64,000 nucleotides of DNA. Origin: Paragordius varius. Its lineage: Eukaryota; Nematomorpha. The stretch lies in NCBI GenBank assembly GCA_964247055.1, contig OZ176055.1, positions 7,192,001-7,256,000 on the forward strand, written 5' to 3'. The notes beneath the pieces were generated by a model that searched no databases, had not been told where the DNA came from, and saw only the letters and a list, made by a program, of their open reading frames with translations. Within the stretch, counting starts at the first letter, position 1; each line of letters starts with the position of its first letter. The translations under genes and the position numbers were made by a program. This document shows positions 1 to 11,938 of the stretch, one piece after another.

Positions 1-2365
1 CTAAATATATAAGCTAACACATACAAAGATTTTTTGTTAAATCTAACAATTTTTTTGGCAAAATTTTGGGTTATAATATAAAACGCATTATTTTGCATAC
101 TAATATATCTTTTATGATAAAAAGATTTTTTGTTATATCTAACATTTTTTTTGGCAAAATATTGGGTTATAATATAAAACTCATTATGCATACTAATATA
201 TCTTTTATGAGATCAATGGTAGAATAGCCATTTGACAGAGTGCCAACGATTGGCCTTATTTGGGCAAGAGCTAAAACACTTCGGATAAAATACGGTTTAA
301 GCTGTTCCTTTAAATATTCGTCAAAGTTGGGCTTATCATTCAATTCGTGTTGTACTTTGGTATAATTGAAAATATCAATATTAATATAATTATTCTTAAT
401 TTCCGTTTTTGCAGGTTGAGAAAGTTGTAAAAGATATTGAGATGCAAATTTGAGCGTTGAAGACGTTTGTGCAGACAGAGTGATTTCTATCATCACTGGT
501 CTTGATATGGACAAAAAGAAATGTTTTAGGACTCATATAAATTTTAAATGAGCAAATCAAAAAAACCTTACAGTGTTTGAGGCCATTGATCTAGGACTTT
601 ATGAAAGATTTTAAAAATTTGAGATTGTTCAGAATCATCATTTTCCTGTAGTTTATATCCTTGTCTTAAAAGTTTTATCAGGTGAATTTTTTGATGTTGG
701 ACTTCAAAGCTAAGAGGATTAGTTGAAAGATATTTGGCCAACACTTCGTAATGGTGCAGAAATTCATTCTTCAATATATTTATAAATATAATTTTTCTAA
801 GCCTTTTAACCATAATATAACATTAATATTATAAATAATTTTTTACAAATATTTTAGGCTAATGTAAACGGAAATTTAGGTAAAACGGACAATAATACCT
901 CAGAATCTATATTTTCTGCATTTTGTTTTACATGTAAAGTTGAATCATGGTCGGGATTAAATTTAAGGGTTTGAGAATTCATTTTAACGGAATATTTGGG
1001 ATCAATTTGGAGTAAGGCTTCATTTAAATTGGATGCACCTTCGATTATTTCTTGACGGGTTAATCGTTCAACTTTAACCAAGGTCAATTTTTGGCTAAAT
1101 ATATTTAAAAAATCTTGATAAACATTTTTTAAACATGTCAAATTGTGTTAATTATAATTCTAAAGTTGCGGATAAGCTTTTGATCATAAAATTAAGGACC
1201 TGATATCTTATTTGATTTTGTTGATGGATCAAATAAAAAGTTATATCAAAATTACCATAAAGGCAAATATTGGGCACATTATGCCATAACTAAGAAGTTA
1301 GTTACCATTTAATTACATTTTCAGCAATACATGGTAATCTCGTGTAAAATCATCGTTTTTGTTAAATTAGACTTATATATATTCAACAAAAGCTTTTGGG
1401 AGCCTTTTTTAGTTAAAAAATTTGCATTTTCTTGCATCTTATGATAAAGGTTAATTTTTGATTTGGTAGCTCATTAAATTTGGTAAAAAGGTGGAATCAT
1501 ATATATAGTCATACTTAACGGAACAATTAAATATTTTAGTGTAAGGTGATAAGTAAGATGTTAGTATAGTTCTCGATTGACTGCGAACACTTGAAAAATA
1601 TGATAAAGGATCATTGTTTTTGAAAAGAAAATGCGTTTTATCCAACGGATTAAAGTCATACAGCGTTTGAGTTGTGGTATACATATCTAAACTTTTGATC
1701 TAAAAAATAGTGCGCTATAGAGTTCAATATAAAAAAGTTTTAAAAAATAAGTTAAACTATGCTTCGATCTTGTGAGAAAGCAGAAAATGCTGGATGATGA
1801 CAGAATTTATTTTTGCGAATTTTATATCCGGTTTTGTACACATAATTGACTTCGCAATCATGCTGAGTGTCTCGCTACAAAGTTAAATACGAAACTACGA
1901 ACCTCGGTCATATTATGATTGGTAAATTGAAATAAGCTTAAAATTCCCTTTTTAATCTGCAGCTCAAACGGACTCTCCATATTATTGATAAAAAGTGGAG
2001 AGATTTGATTATCATAAGAATGAAAATATAAAGGCAAATTAAAGTTGAGAGAATTTAATTTGGCATCATACACATCAGGTAAAAAGGATACATTATTAAT
2101 CTAAAATAAAATATACATATACTTGAAGTAAATAAAGCTTGTTTACTGAAGTTTGATAGTAGGATTTGTCGACCATTTCCCACAATAACGTAATTTTAAC
2201 ATGAGCGTCAAGGGTCATCGGAATAATAGGATCATTAATGCCACATTTTGACAAACTAGTTTGATAATTGTAGGTTAAAACTTCACCTAACTTTAAATCA
2301 AAATGAATATTCCCCGATAAAAAGGTTAAATTAAGCAATAAATATAAAAGATTAATTTTCCACAT
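1..2365 (-). CDS. MTTP: Microsomal triglyceride transfer protein large subunit, 5' part (runs off left edge)
   Basis: This protein loads lipid onto nascent apolipoprotein B-type lipoproteins in the ER lumen and belongs to the vitellogenin-N superfamily. The predicted N-terminus is a signal peptide (MWKINLLYLLLNLTFLSG). Exons I can place are 2147-2365, about 1890-2100, about 1740-1870, about 1527-1690, 870-1094, 572-802 and 194-500. Phases agree for the first junction and for the last three exons; the boundaries between 1527 and 1890 are uncertain. Recognisable matches to human MTTP (recalled, not searched) are VKITLLWE, IKKGILSLFQF, a stretch ending in DPKYSV, and TLSAQTSSTLKF (human SAQTSDSLEAIL). 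The first intron is 46 bp (2101-2146). The C-terminal half lies beyond position 1. The gene is divergent from PPP4C, with 51 bp between start codons. The alternative is another large lipid transfer protein such as apoB or vitellogenin, but the matches favour MTTP. Confidence 0.78.
25..212. repeat. Tandem duplication (about 95 bp x 2) spanning an exon end and 5' splice site of MTTP
   Basis: Two near-identical units, about 25-118 and 121-212, lie head to tail. Each contains the AAAGATTTTTTGTTA motif and the GTATGC 5' splice site in minus orientation, near 101 and 193. The functional exon appears to end at 194, because the coding frame runs through the right-hand unit. The left unit would lie inside the intron as a duplicate donor. 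Confidence 0.75.
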
Positions 2366-2416
2366 GGTATAAAAAGTGATCTCGTGAATGCATTAAAACA
2401 TTTTATTGAATCCATA
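2366..2416. promoter_or_regulatory. Minimal divergent promoter/5' region between MTTP and PPP4C
   Basis: Only 51 bp separate the MTTP start codon (minus, ending at 2365) and the PPP4C start codon (plus, 2417). Both starts are supported by homology at the N-terminus: a signal peptide for MTTP, and MASTSDLDRQIE for PP4c after removal of a 29-bp intron. A TATAAAA string lies at 2369-2375. All promoter elements and 5' UTRs must fit here, or must lie inside the neighbouring coding sequence, or an unseen leader exon exists. Confidence 0.5.
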
Positions 2417-4725
2417 ATGGCAAGCACAAGTATTTTTTTCTTGTCTTACATAAAATAGGTGATTTAGACCGTCAAATCGAAACCTTATTTAAATGTCAAC
2501 TAATAACTGAACAAGAAGTTAAAAGTTTATGCGCCAAAGCTAGGGAAATATTAGTTCAAGAAAGTAACGTTCAAAGGGTAGACGCTCCTGTTACTATATG
2601 TGGCGACGTTCATGGGCAATTTTATGATGTTGTCGATGAGTTACTTAAAAAAGCTGGTGGCCTAATGCCTGACACAAATTATTTGTTTTTGGGCGATTTT
2701 GTTGATCGGGGGTTTTATAGCGTGGAAACATTTTTGCTACTATTAGCACTCAAAGTTAGATATCCCGATAGAATTACTCTTATTAGAGGGAACCATGAGA
2801 GCAGACAAATAACTCAAGTTAAAATATTTTTTAATTGAACCTACCTAGGTTTATGGATTTTATGATGAATGCGTTCGTAAATACGGTGGTTCTACTGCCG
2901 TTTGGCGTTACTGTGTCGACACCTTTGATTATTTGTGTTTGGCAGCTTTAGTAGATGGCCGTGTCTTTTGTGTCCACGGTGGTCTGAGTCCTTCCCTCTG
3001 CTCACTTGATCAAGTGCGGGCTTTGGACCGGAAACGCGAAGTACCTCACGATGGGCCCATGTGCGATTTGCTTTGGTCCGATCCTGATGATAGCTCACCA
3101 TCTGGACTTCAAAAGTAATTTAAATAATTTCACAAAATAATATACCATTTGCACCAAGAGTGTCTTTAAACTCTTCAAGTTGATTGAACATTTCAAGTTG
3201 GTCTTTGAAATTTTTCAATTTTGCATTTATATTATTATTTTTTACCTAATTTTCTTTATTAAATATACAGTTATTTATTTAAAAATAAATTTTTTTATAT
3301 AAAAACTACTTTTTTGTTTCAAAATATTTTTTTTCTAATTTAACGATATTATTAACTTTTAAATTTTTTTTATGAAAAAGTTGTAAATAATAACCCAGAA
3401 AACTTATAAGTGTAAAAATCTCATAAATATTCAAAACAATATTTAAGAATATAACAATTCGGTTTGATTAATTAAAATTTGATATTGATTTAAAATTTAT
3501 GTTAATTATAGAGAATAGGTTAAAAAAGCCTAACTAGATGAATAATCGATTTGATTGACAAAAGTTAAAAACAAAACAAAATAGTTAAAGGACCAACTTG
3601 AAGTGTTCAAGGATCAACTCGATATGTTTAAGGACCAACTTGAAGTGTTCGCGGACATTATTGAAGTGCAAATGGTATACTTGTTTAATGCTCGGCAAAA
3701 TCTTTCCAAATATTACACTAATACTTTTTGTATAATATCTGTTTTTTGTTAAAATAATTATTTTATAGCAATTCAAGCGTAGTAAGTGGATGTTGGGGTG
3801 TTTCGCCTAGAGGGGCAGGCTACTTGTTTGGTCACAGAGTGGCCGCAGAATTTAATCAGACAAATGGGTTGGATTTGGTTTGTCGAGCTCATCAATTAGT
3901 TATGGAAGGTAATTTATAAATTTTTAAAAGGTAAAACTCTAATAAAAATCTAGTTAAATTTTATCCAATTTTAACATTTTATTTGTTATTTTCAATAATA
4001 ATTACATAAACCGTATTAAAATAGATTTATCGGTTAATTTTTTTAATGATTACAAAATTTTGATTTTATAAGCCATCGAACCGGATCTTTTTAATTAGTC
4101 ATACATTAATATTTAGGATTTAAATGGCATTTCCCACCCCCGGCGGATCCAAACTCCCAATCAAATTTACTGGCCGACGATAATCAAAATGCTAATATGG
4201 ATTTCACCAACGATGACAACAACCCAATGAATCATGGTTTTGTATTGTTATCTAATAATTGTTTATTTAATTTTGTTTTTATTTACATTGTAAGTTGATA
4301 AAATTTTAATAAAGAGTGGTCCTTTATTTAATATTCGTTCTATCAGTTTTATTGAACTTTCACCTTTCCATTTCGGCATTACATAAAAAGAACGTATTGC
4401 AATCTGATAATGGGATTTTGTAATTGCATTAGGTTTATCAAATAATTATGACAACGATGCAGACGATAACATGTACAATTTATCGTCTGCATCCCTATCA
4501 GCTGCTGGTAAAGAAAAATCACGTGGCCCCATAAATCAAGCAGCGATTGGTGGACTAGTGCTTACTGTTTGGTCGGCACCCAATTACTGTTATAGATGTG
4601 GAAACGTGGCGGCGATATTGGAACTCGATTCTAATCTTGGCATTAATTTTAAAATCTTTGAAGCGGCTCCGAGAGAAAATATCAAAAATTTGCCTAAAAT
4701 GCCTCAAGCTGAATATTTTCTTTAA
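2417..4725 (+). CDS. PPP4C: Serine/threonine protein phosphatase 4 catalytic subunit
   Basis: A PPP-family metallophosphatase that acts with PP4 regulatory subunits in DNA-damage, centrosome and signalling roles. Six exons join in frame: 2417-2429, 2459-2817, 2849-3114, 3769-3908, 4117-4236 and 4433-4725, giving 396 residues (human 307). The metal-site motifs are intact: GDVHG (53-57), GDFVDRG (83-89), GNHE (115-118), RAHQLVMEG and [11 protein letters not shown]. The protein ends in AEYFL, matching the conserved C-terminal YFL of PP4c. All introns are GT-AG, of 29, 31, 654, 208 and 196 bp; the 654-bp intron holds a foldback element. Two lineage-specific insertions stand out: about 13 residues after WSDPDDS, and 76 residues (4134-4236 plus 4433-4557) where human PP4c has only NET between KWHF and [16 protein letters not shown]-like signals follow the stop. 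Identity is very secure. Confidence 0.97.
3141..3679. mobile_element. Foldback MITE inside PPP4C intron 3
   Basis: Perfect 14-bp terminal inverted repeats (TATACCATTTGCAC at 3141-3154; complement at 3666-3679) flank 539 bp. The subterminal zones also pair, with AACACTTCAAGTTGG-like strings in opposite orientations. The interior is AT-rich with no coding sequence. The outer TA dinucleotides could be a mariner-type TA target duplication. Confidence 0.75.
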
Positions 4726-4910
4726 TTATATTTATACACATATATTGTACATAGTTTTTAATAAATTTTATATATTTAAATCTATCTTCAAATATAATTT
4801 ATTGACTTGTACCCATGGTATAATTCAAAAAATCCCTATATAACTATCCATATATCCCTGAAAATTGCATTAATATAGTACGAAATATCAGTTTTCCTGT
4901 GATCATTCCA

Positions 4911-6099
4911 TTATTTATAATTCAAAAGTTCTGTAAAACTTGGTAAGTATCCATTCTGGTTGCTATTGAATAAAATAGAATTAGGGAATATTGAGTTATG
5001 TTTTGATTCATATTTATAGGCAGTAGGGATCGGCCATGCGTATTCATTTAGGGGATTTGTAATATCTTTTGAAATGATGGTTGTTTGTTGTGTCGTGTCT
5101 AAATTATATTCAGATGACGGTGTCATCGAGCAAGATTTAACATTAGGATTTGAACAATCAGGTTTTACACAATCAAAATTATCATAGATTTGGCAATTTT
5201 TTCCAATTCCCTCATACATGTTAAAGGCAAAATATGGATCATTTTTGCGATGCAAATCATCAATAGAGTTTGAATGTAGTATGTTACCGGAATTTATAGA
5301 ATCACATAGTTGAGGCATCAAAGAATCAGCCAATGGGTTATTTTCATGTATCCAATCGTTTTGATAATTATCTAAATTACGCGCATTTTTTCCATACTCT
5401 GGTCTTGTCTCAAAAATTGGTTTAATTGGTGAAGTCAGTATTTCAACTAAACTGCTATTGCATCCATAACATTTATCGTTCTTTAAGCCATTGATATACG
5501 TTTTATTTTCTATTTGTGGTGACTGTTTTGGCGTCATTTGTGTTATGTCATCCTCCTTCGTAATTAAAGAATGGTCTGTGAGTTCTTTTAACGGTGAACT
5601 ACTACTATCTGGTGATATAAATTTGCTATTTCGTGGTTTATGGTGCGATTTTGAAGAATGCGTTGACACTACATGAACGCTGCCTTGCGATTTCTGGCCA
5701 TCTCTAAAATCTTGAGATTTTAGCTGGAAGGAATTTGTTGTTTCAAAAGATGGTCTGTGTCTATGACAACTTTCACCCGTTCCTCCACATACAGCTGTCA
5801 TTTCTTTGTCAATTTCTTCTTCAGGGATTCCATCTTAAACAATATGAACAAAATGCTGTCTTTATGGAAAACATAAAAGATAAATTTATGGTTTTATTAC
5901 CTTCTAAGGCTTCCCGTTTATGTTTCATGCGTCTGTTTTGAAACCATACTTTCACTTGTCGTTCCGTGAGATTGAGGCCATGTGCAATTTCAACTCGACG
6001 AGGTCGACACAAATATTTGTTAAAACGAAACTCTTTTTCGAGTTCATTGAGTTGAGTGTTGGTGTAAGCCGTTCTAAGCCGTTTACTATTGTTTAACAT
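4911..6099 (-). CDS. pb/Hox2: Hox2/proboscipedia-type homeobox transcription factor
   Basis: A DNA-binding developmental regulator of the anterior Hox class, acting in the nucleus. Exon 5901-6099 encodes nearly all of a homeodomain from about residue 4: [19 protein letters not shown], then [12 protein letters not shown] and [20 protein letters not shown] plus KYLCRPRR is diagnostic of the Hox2/pb group. A 67-bp GT-AG intron (5834-5900) leads to exon 4911-5833, which encodes a Ser/Asn-rich tail ending FTELLNYK. Vertebrate Hox2 proteins end similarly in ...LNY (recalled). The total is 373 residues if translation starts at ATG 6097-6099. A splice acceptor-like AATAG sits directly before the homeodomain, so an upstream exon with the N-terminus and YPWM hexapeptide may exist; I did not find one up to about 8 kb. 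The gene is convergent with PPP4C (185 bp apart). Confidence 0.9.
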
Positions 6100-8232
6100 T
6101 GGTTAATTATCATTCAAAATTTTGCTTGAAACACAAAAGATAGTAAAATTTTAATTCTAACACTAAAATAACTCTTTTTATCTTACATTCTCATGTTTTC
6201 AGTGGTAAAGTAAAAAAATATCCAGAAAAATAAGGGAGGCAATATGCCAAAAGCTTTATCATCCTCTTTTTTGTATGATTTTATTATCATATTACTGTTA
6301 TTATTATTATTATTTTGTTTTATATCAAACATTTTTTTCTGTCAACTGAGGTGAAATACTCTGTTGTTATTTTATTCAGAAAACCTTAATAATGTTAGGC
6401 GTAAGTATGAATATGGTTTTTATTTTTTTTATTGTTTCGTCTTATTGCTTGCTCTTAGTGATATCCTTTTTTATTATTATTATTATGAGGTCACTGATAG
6501 TCATTGAACTCGGCCTACCCTCGCATCCTTGGAGTTTTCAAACAATATGTTCTGGACAAACACTTTTTTGCAAATGTTTCTCAAAAAAACTATTTTGCCG
6601 TGCGCACTTTTGTTACTTTGTTTTTTTTACCTTTTAAAATCAAGTGTGTGGTAAATATTTCTGTTAAATTGGATTATGTAATTCGGATAAAATTTTATAT
6701 AATTGGCAAAACTAATCAACTTATCATGCTTCAAGACATAATGAAATCCCAGCCTATTTATTAAGCAAAAAACTTAAATTTTAGTTTATCAAACTTGCTC
6801 TATTACGCAGATTCACAAGCCCTTTTTAATATAGCTTTTAACCACTTTAAGATAGTTAAAATTGTCATTTTTATAGGTTGTATATACGTGAGCTTTATTT
6901 CAATGTTAATAATCAAATAGATTTTTTAAAATTGTACTGTATTATAATTGCAAATACTTTTCTAATCACTTTCAAACGTAACATTTAATTTTAAAGCTCT
7001 AAGTTATAAATAGTCCTAAACAAATATTGTTTCCGAAATATATGACTTGGCTAACGGCGCAAATTTTTTCATTATAATACTGAACATGTGCCCACCCAAA
7101 GATTTTCTTCCGAAACAAATATTTTTATCTCGGGGATCGCACCACATAAACACCTTATAAAGTCGTTATCTTATGTTAATTGATTTGCGCATTTTACTTA
7201 GATTATAAAACTGTGCGCAAAGGGGATCATCTCCGTTTATGAATCACATATTATTCCATATCTATAAGCTTTACGATAAGAATATTGAAATGATAAATGG
7301 GTTTAACAGGCTAGAAAAAAAGTTATTTTAATCCTATTAGTCAAAATCAAAAATCGCACTTTTGTCTCACATTAGGTCGAATAAAATCTTTACAATAGAA
7401 AAAAACGCGTCAAAACTTGTCAATATATACCACGGCTTAAAACCAAAACCATTGTAACCAGAATTCGGTTCCCGAAATATTATCAGGAACCGATGTAGCG
7501 GTTTCAAACCCCGGTTCCATTTTAAAATTCTTAGGAACCTGCGCGGTTCGGTTCTCCCAGGAACAATTTTTTAGAATTATTGGATCACATAATAACACAA
7601 ATAATCAAGCTAGTACAGCCTTGTTTTACCCAAAAAAGAACAAAAGTATAAGCATAAGGTAACTGCACTCCAAAAAAATTACGCGAGTCACCTGCAATAA
7701 TTATTTTACTCGTTGGTCGAACCATACACTACATAGCTCTTAAACATATCAGAATAAAATTAGAAATTGTAAACACACTATACCTTCTTTTAAAAATTAT
7801 TATAGCGATATCTCGACATTTTCGCATTTTGAGAAAACCAGCCCAGTTTAGCCGAAAATTTGAATTTTTAAATGTTGAGTCTTTCAAATATAATTTATAA
7901 TGTATTTTAATGTTATTTTTGGAATAAACCATTTAACTTTCACCAAAATAATTAATTAGCTTAATGCGTGGGAATTTGGCGATTTTCAAAATGGACCAAT
8001 TACCTAAGAGTTTAGCTTAATATTTCGTAAGGTCCAAAACAAAGCAATATGAAAGTCGGGATATTTTTTTATTGGAAAAATTTCTTTAGATTTTAGAATA
8101 TTATTTTGTGGGCAATGCACTGAGTAAGTGTCTGAGAGAAGAGAAAAAAGTATAACTATCATTGTTCATAAATTATAAATTTATAAATACAAAAAATTAT
8201 AATACAAAAGCTACAGTTTTCGCCAAAAATAA
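6100..8232. other. AT-rich intergenic stretch, no gene seen
   Basis: Upstream of the Hox exon. No conserved coding segment was found on either strand, and no hexapeptide exon for the Hox gene. It contains a short (TTA)n run near 6295-6314 and the GGTTCC repeat cluster listed separately. Hox regulatory DNA or a distal 5' exon could lie here, but nothing in the sequence shows it. Confidence 0.5.
7466..7556. repeat. Cluster of imperfect GGTTCC/GGAACC hairpins
   Basis: The string GGTTCC and its complement GGAACC alternate several times within about 90 bp, for example CGGTTCCCGAAATATTATCA followed at once by GGAACCG. This gives overlapping imperfect stem-loops. Related AACCGGTTC or ACCGTTCCCG strings occur near 43,910 and 50,900, suggesting remnants of a dispersed repeat. 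Confidence 0.4.
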
Positions 8233-8790
8233 TTACTTGGATACAACACATTCATTCCAGTCCTTCGATTCAAATTGGAGTAGTTAGATACCTTTAAAAT
8301 TAAATAATTTAAAAAATATCGAATAAATTGAAACCATAGCAAAGGTTTGCAGTTATATAACATTATTCATTCGTAATATAATAAAAAATTGATTCAAAAA
8401 ACTTGATATTACTTTTTCAAAGGTAAAACCCCAAGGTAAAAATTTAGCCAACATGATATGAGTGCATAAGCTAAATATAAAAATAATGGAAAATACACCA
8501 CTTTTTCTGTTTATATCACTGAATGTTATTTAATAAATAGTATACTTAATTTTAGGCTTAGAATTAAAAAAACTCTATATCTTGCAAAAATGTTGTAAAA
8601 TAAAGATGGCATCCAAGTAGTTTGATGCGTAACTTTTTTTCCAAAACTAAATTTTATTTAGATATTTTGGCTTATTTATATAATTTTTATTGGGATAAAA
8701 GCATAAATTTAATTTGGAACCGTTTCTTTCAGTTTTTTTTAAAAATATCAACTAAATATTGTCTGGGGTATCAATTTGAATCAAAGTGTT
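8233..8790 (+). mobile_element. Family A TTAA-type MITE, degenerate full copy
   Basis: The left end reads ACTTGGATACAACACATTCA, then a GATTCAAATTGG motif near GGAGTAG. The right end reads GGGGTATCAATTTGAATCAA then AGTGTT. The interior shares GCAAAAATGTTGTAAAATAA and a conserved GGAACCGTTTCTTTCAG string with the copies at 13.4, 14.4 and 53-55 kb. It is noncoding. It abuts the reverse Helitron-like copy. Confidence 0.7.
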
Positions 8791-10738
8791 TACATAGCTC
8801 TCCCACCGATAATTATTCTTAATAATTTGCAATGTGATGGAGATAAAAATAATTAAAAACATATTTAATAAAAAGAATATCTTTAATTATTCTATTACGG
8901 GTTTTGGCATAGGCTCAAATATTGTTTAGTCAAAATCGACCATATTTAAACTGTCCCTTAGAAAAATATTTAACTATCATTGGATTTATTTTAAAATTTA
9001 AGTTTTACGAAATCATGGTTAAAAGTTGTATTTTGAAATTGTGTTCACACAGCTGGGATCAGCTTCTTAAGTTTTTGGAAACTTTGCCTTTATAGGGCAA
9101 ATTTTGGAATCATCTTTGATCCCATCGTCTCATGGGTTGTTGAAAAAATACTTCAACACTTAATGATCGTTATATGATGGGGTATTTTTAGGGCATCAAG
9201 GCCTTAACGGCTAAAAAAATGCCTGACCTTATTGTGGGTAACATTTTAATCATCTATTGAACACATATGGCCTGATAGGTTTTCTGAAATTTAGCCCTAA
9301 ACTCTATTTCGATATGACCGGGTAGTTTTTAGTGAGTATCTGTTTTTTCAGCGGCCAATATAAACGCACGACTAAAATATTTGCCTTTTGACAGGAAATA
9401 CCTGAAATCCTTATTGAATTTTTACAGCCTCATACATTAAAGTGACCAGATAGGCTGTTTTTCGCAGTACAGTACTGGGTTTTCGAAAAAAAACCGCGCC
9501 TGTACTGCGCTGACTTTTGTACTGCTTTTTGAAATAATTTTTTTAATAAATATGTTTTTAATTACCATTTATTTATACAAGTTTTGTTTGTATAATTCAA
9601 TAGTACCCTTAGTTAAAATAAATAAATGGTTTTCTTGCTGTAAAAAACTATGGTCTTTAATTTTAATATATTATTTTCTGCTCTAATTATACACGGAGTT
9701 GGGTTTTGGACGGGTCAAATCGCTTATGAATGCAGCCATTCGCGTAGTGGCGGAACTATATATATCAGACTCCAGATTTAGGCCAACCTTTCACTCAGGG
9801 CTTCAGCAAAAGCGACCTCAAAAATAAACAAAAAATAAACTATTTTAGTAATTTTATCTTTTGAAAATTCATTTCATATAAGTTTCAGCTAAATTAAATT
9901 TATTTAGGTTTACTTTAATTATAATTATCAAACGGAAAATTTTTATATTTCGGCAACATATTATTTTTAAATTTGATTATATTTGGTTTAGATATAACCT
10001 TTTTTTTCTAGGAATAAAACAACTTTTTTATGTTTTGGGTGGGAGGTATGTTCCTCAATTTTTTGCTTCCCTAAACTTTAATTTTTAGCCAGTTTTCTTT
10101 ACATTCTTTTGTGCATAAACAAATTTATAGACCTATTTTAATTTTGGCACACACACATAATATTTTTTTTATTAATTCTTTTTATTTTAATTTTCTTTTC
10201 CGTGCCTTTTCCTATAAACAAAATATGGACTACGGAAAAAACACAACTCACAATAGATACCTTGAAAGCAATTGTAATAGTCAAAAATACAGAAAAAAAT
10301 TGCGAAGTAAATTTCGCAAAACCATAAATTATTGGGACAAATACATAAATCTGAAAAATATATAAAATTTATTATTTTTAAATATTATTAAAAATATAAT
10401 TATTACTAATAATTATGTCACGTCATATACAATTGATTGGGTAGACTCAGAACTATTCGAATTATTTTTGAATTTTACACTGTAGCAAAGTCGTATGAAT
10501 AATTTTCCATCCATTCTCCTATCTTTTTATCATCAACGCATACCTACTGTCAAATAGTAATTTTTTCTAAAAAGCGATGGAACAGAACTTTCATAAGATC
10601 GTGTGTGAATGATTTTATCTGCACGGCAACATCTTATAAAAACCAGATATATTGTTTCCCTCTATTTTTATTATCATATATTGGTAATTATATTGTTTTT
10701 GACAATTAGCATTTATTAAAACAAACATACCATTATAA

Positions 10739-11305
10739 TCTATATATTTATAAAAATGGAAAGTAGTGGCTTGGTGATCTATTTCCAAACCGGTAGACCC
10801 ATTCAAACCAAATGTCGAAAAAATATAATCATTAATGAATGCCCCGACAATAGCTTCGCCCTTTTGTTGAATTAGGCCCCCAGTTCTTGCCTACCCCGTC
10901 TAAAAAACTGTTTTTTTAAAAAGTCCACAAAAAGCGTGTCTTTGAGAGAATTTTCTGGAAAACGTGTTGGGCCATTCAATTTCAAATATGATTTTGTTGA
11001 ATTTTCGATTACGCCGAACATAATTGGCTCCCTTTTTTAGTTAAGGCCCTTTTACCCGCTCCTCCCGTAAAATGCCATTTTTCCAAAAAAATTCAAAAGT
11101 AATTGTTTGAATCTATTTTTCGCTCAAGTAAACAATATATTAGTATGAATGCACCGTTTTGAAATTCCTATGAGATCATAGCTAACAAATAATGTTTCGA
11201 AATAATCCACGTATATAGATCATTTTATTGTCCCTTTTTTCAAATAGCCCCCCCCCCCCCAGTCGGAAGGACTTCCGCTGCGTAGCAGCACGAGATTTAC
11301 GCTAG
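10739..11305 (+). mobile_element. Helitron-like nonautonomous element, complete (567 bp)
   Basis: It begins TCTATATATTTATAAAAATG after an A and ends with a CGGAAGGACTTCCG stem, a second CTGCGTAGCAG stem, and CTAG before a T. A|TC...CTAG|T with a subterminal 3' hairpin is the standard Helitron end structure (established knowledge). It has no coding capacity. Confidence 0.7.
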
Positions 11306-11409
11306 TATTATTATATATCCATCTATATGACATATGATATAATTATATGTACATACATTTATATTAAATTTTTAATAAATTTATTGTTAAATATTTTAAT
11401 TGTTTCTAA

Positions 11410-11870
11410 TCTATATATTTATAAAAATGGAAAATGCTGGCTTTGTGATCTGGTACAGGAAAACCGGTAGACCCAATCAAATCCAAATATCGAAAAAATA
11501 TAATCATTAATAAATGTCCCGACAATAGCTTCGCCCTTTTTTTTGAAATAGGCCCCCTGTTCGGGCCCACCCCGTATGAAAAACGGGTTTTTTTTAAAAA
11601 AAAAGTCCACAAAATCGTGTTTTTGAGACAATTTTCCAGAGAACGTGTTGGACCATTCAATTTCAAATATGATTTTTGTTTACTTATTTTCGATTGCGCC
11701 GAATATAGTCGAGTCACTTTTTTGATTTAGGCCCTCTTTTTACCCGCTCCCCCCGTAAAATGCCATTTTTTTCAAAAAAAACAAAGTCCACAAAAATATT
11801 TTTTTGATTGTATTTTTTTGCCCACGGTAAAAAATTTTAGTCAAGCGTTTCTTTGATGATAGATGCTGAG
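11410..11870 (+). mobile_element. Helitron-like element, 3'-truncated copy
   Basis: It starts TCTATATATTTATAAAAATG after an A and shares the 5' module of the copies at 10,739 and 15,979. It then drifts into family B repeat-unit sequence (AAGCGTTTCTTTGATGATAG, TGCTGAGTAAGGAG) and stops without a CTAG hairpin end. Open reading frames of about 70-100 codons here recur in other copies in different frames and look incidental. Confidence 0.6.
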
Positions 11871-11938
11871 TAAGGAGTATCTATCATATGTATAGCATGT
11901 TAAAAGATATATGGATATTAATACATTATTTATGATAA

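Noticed and set aside
2892-3101. Minus-strand open frame opposite PPP4C exon 3
   Set aside because: It is an antisense shadow of a highly conserved coding exon, with no homology of its own.
5491-5941. Plus-strand open frames across the Hox gene
   Set aside because: Antisense shadows of the Hox exons; the minus-strand frame carries the homeodomain and intact splice phase.
6392-6764. Overlapping plus-strand frames rich in Phe/Ile upstream of the Hox gene
   Set aside because: AT-driven hydrophobic translation without splice context or similarity. I also checked this stretch for a minus-strand Hox hexapeptide exon and found none.
11406-11717. A reading frame of about 100 codons that recurs at 55,852-56,148 with similar protein sequence
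   Set aside because: Both lie in Helitron-like 5' modules. The DNA is conserved in all frames, other copies carry stops, and frames overlap, so the similarity reflects repeat DNA rather than a protein under selection.
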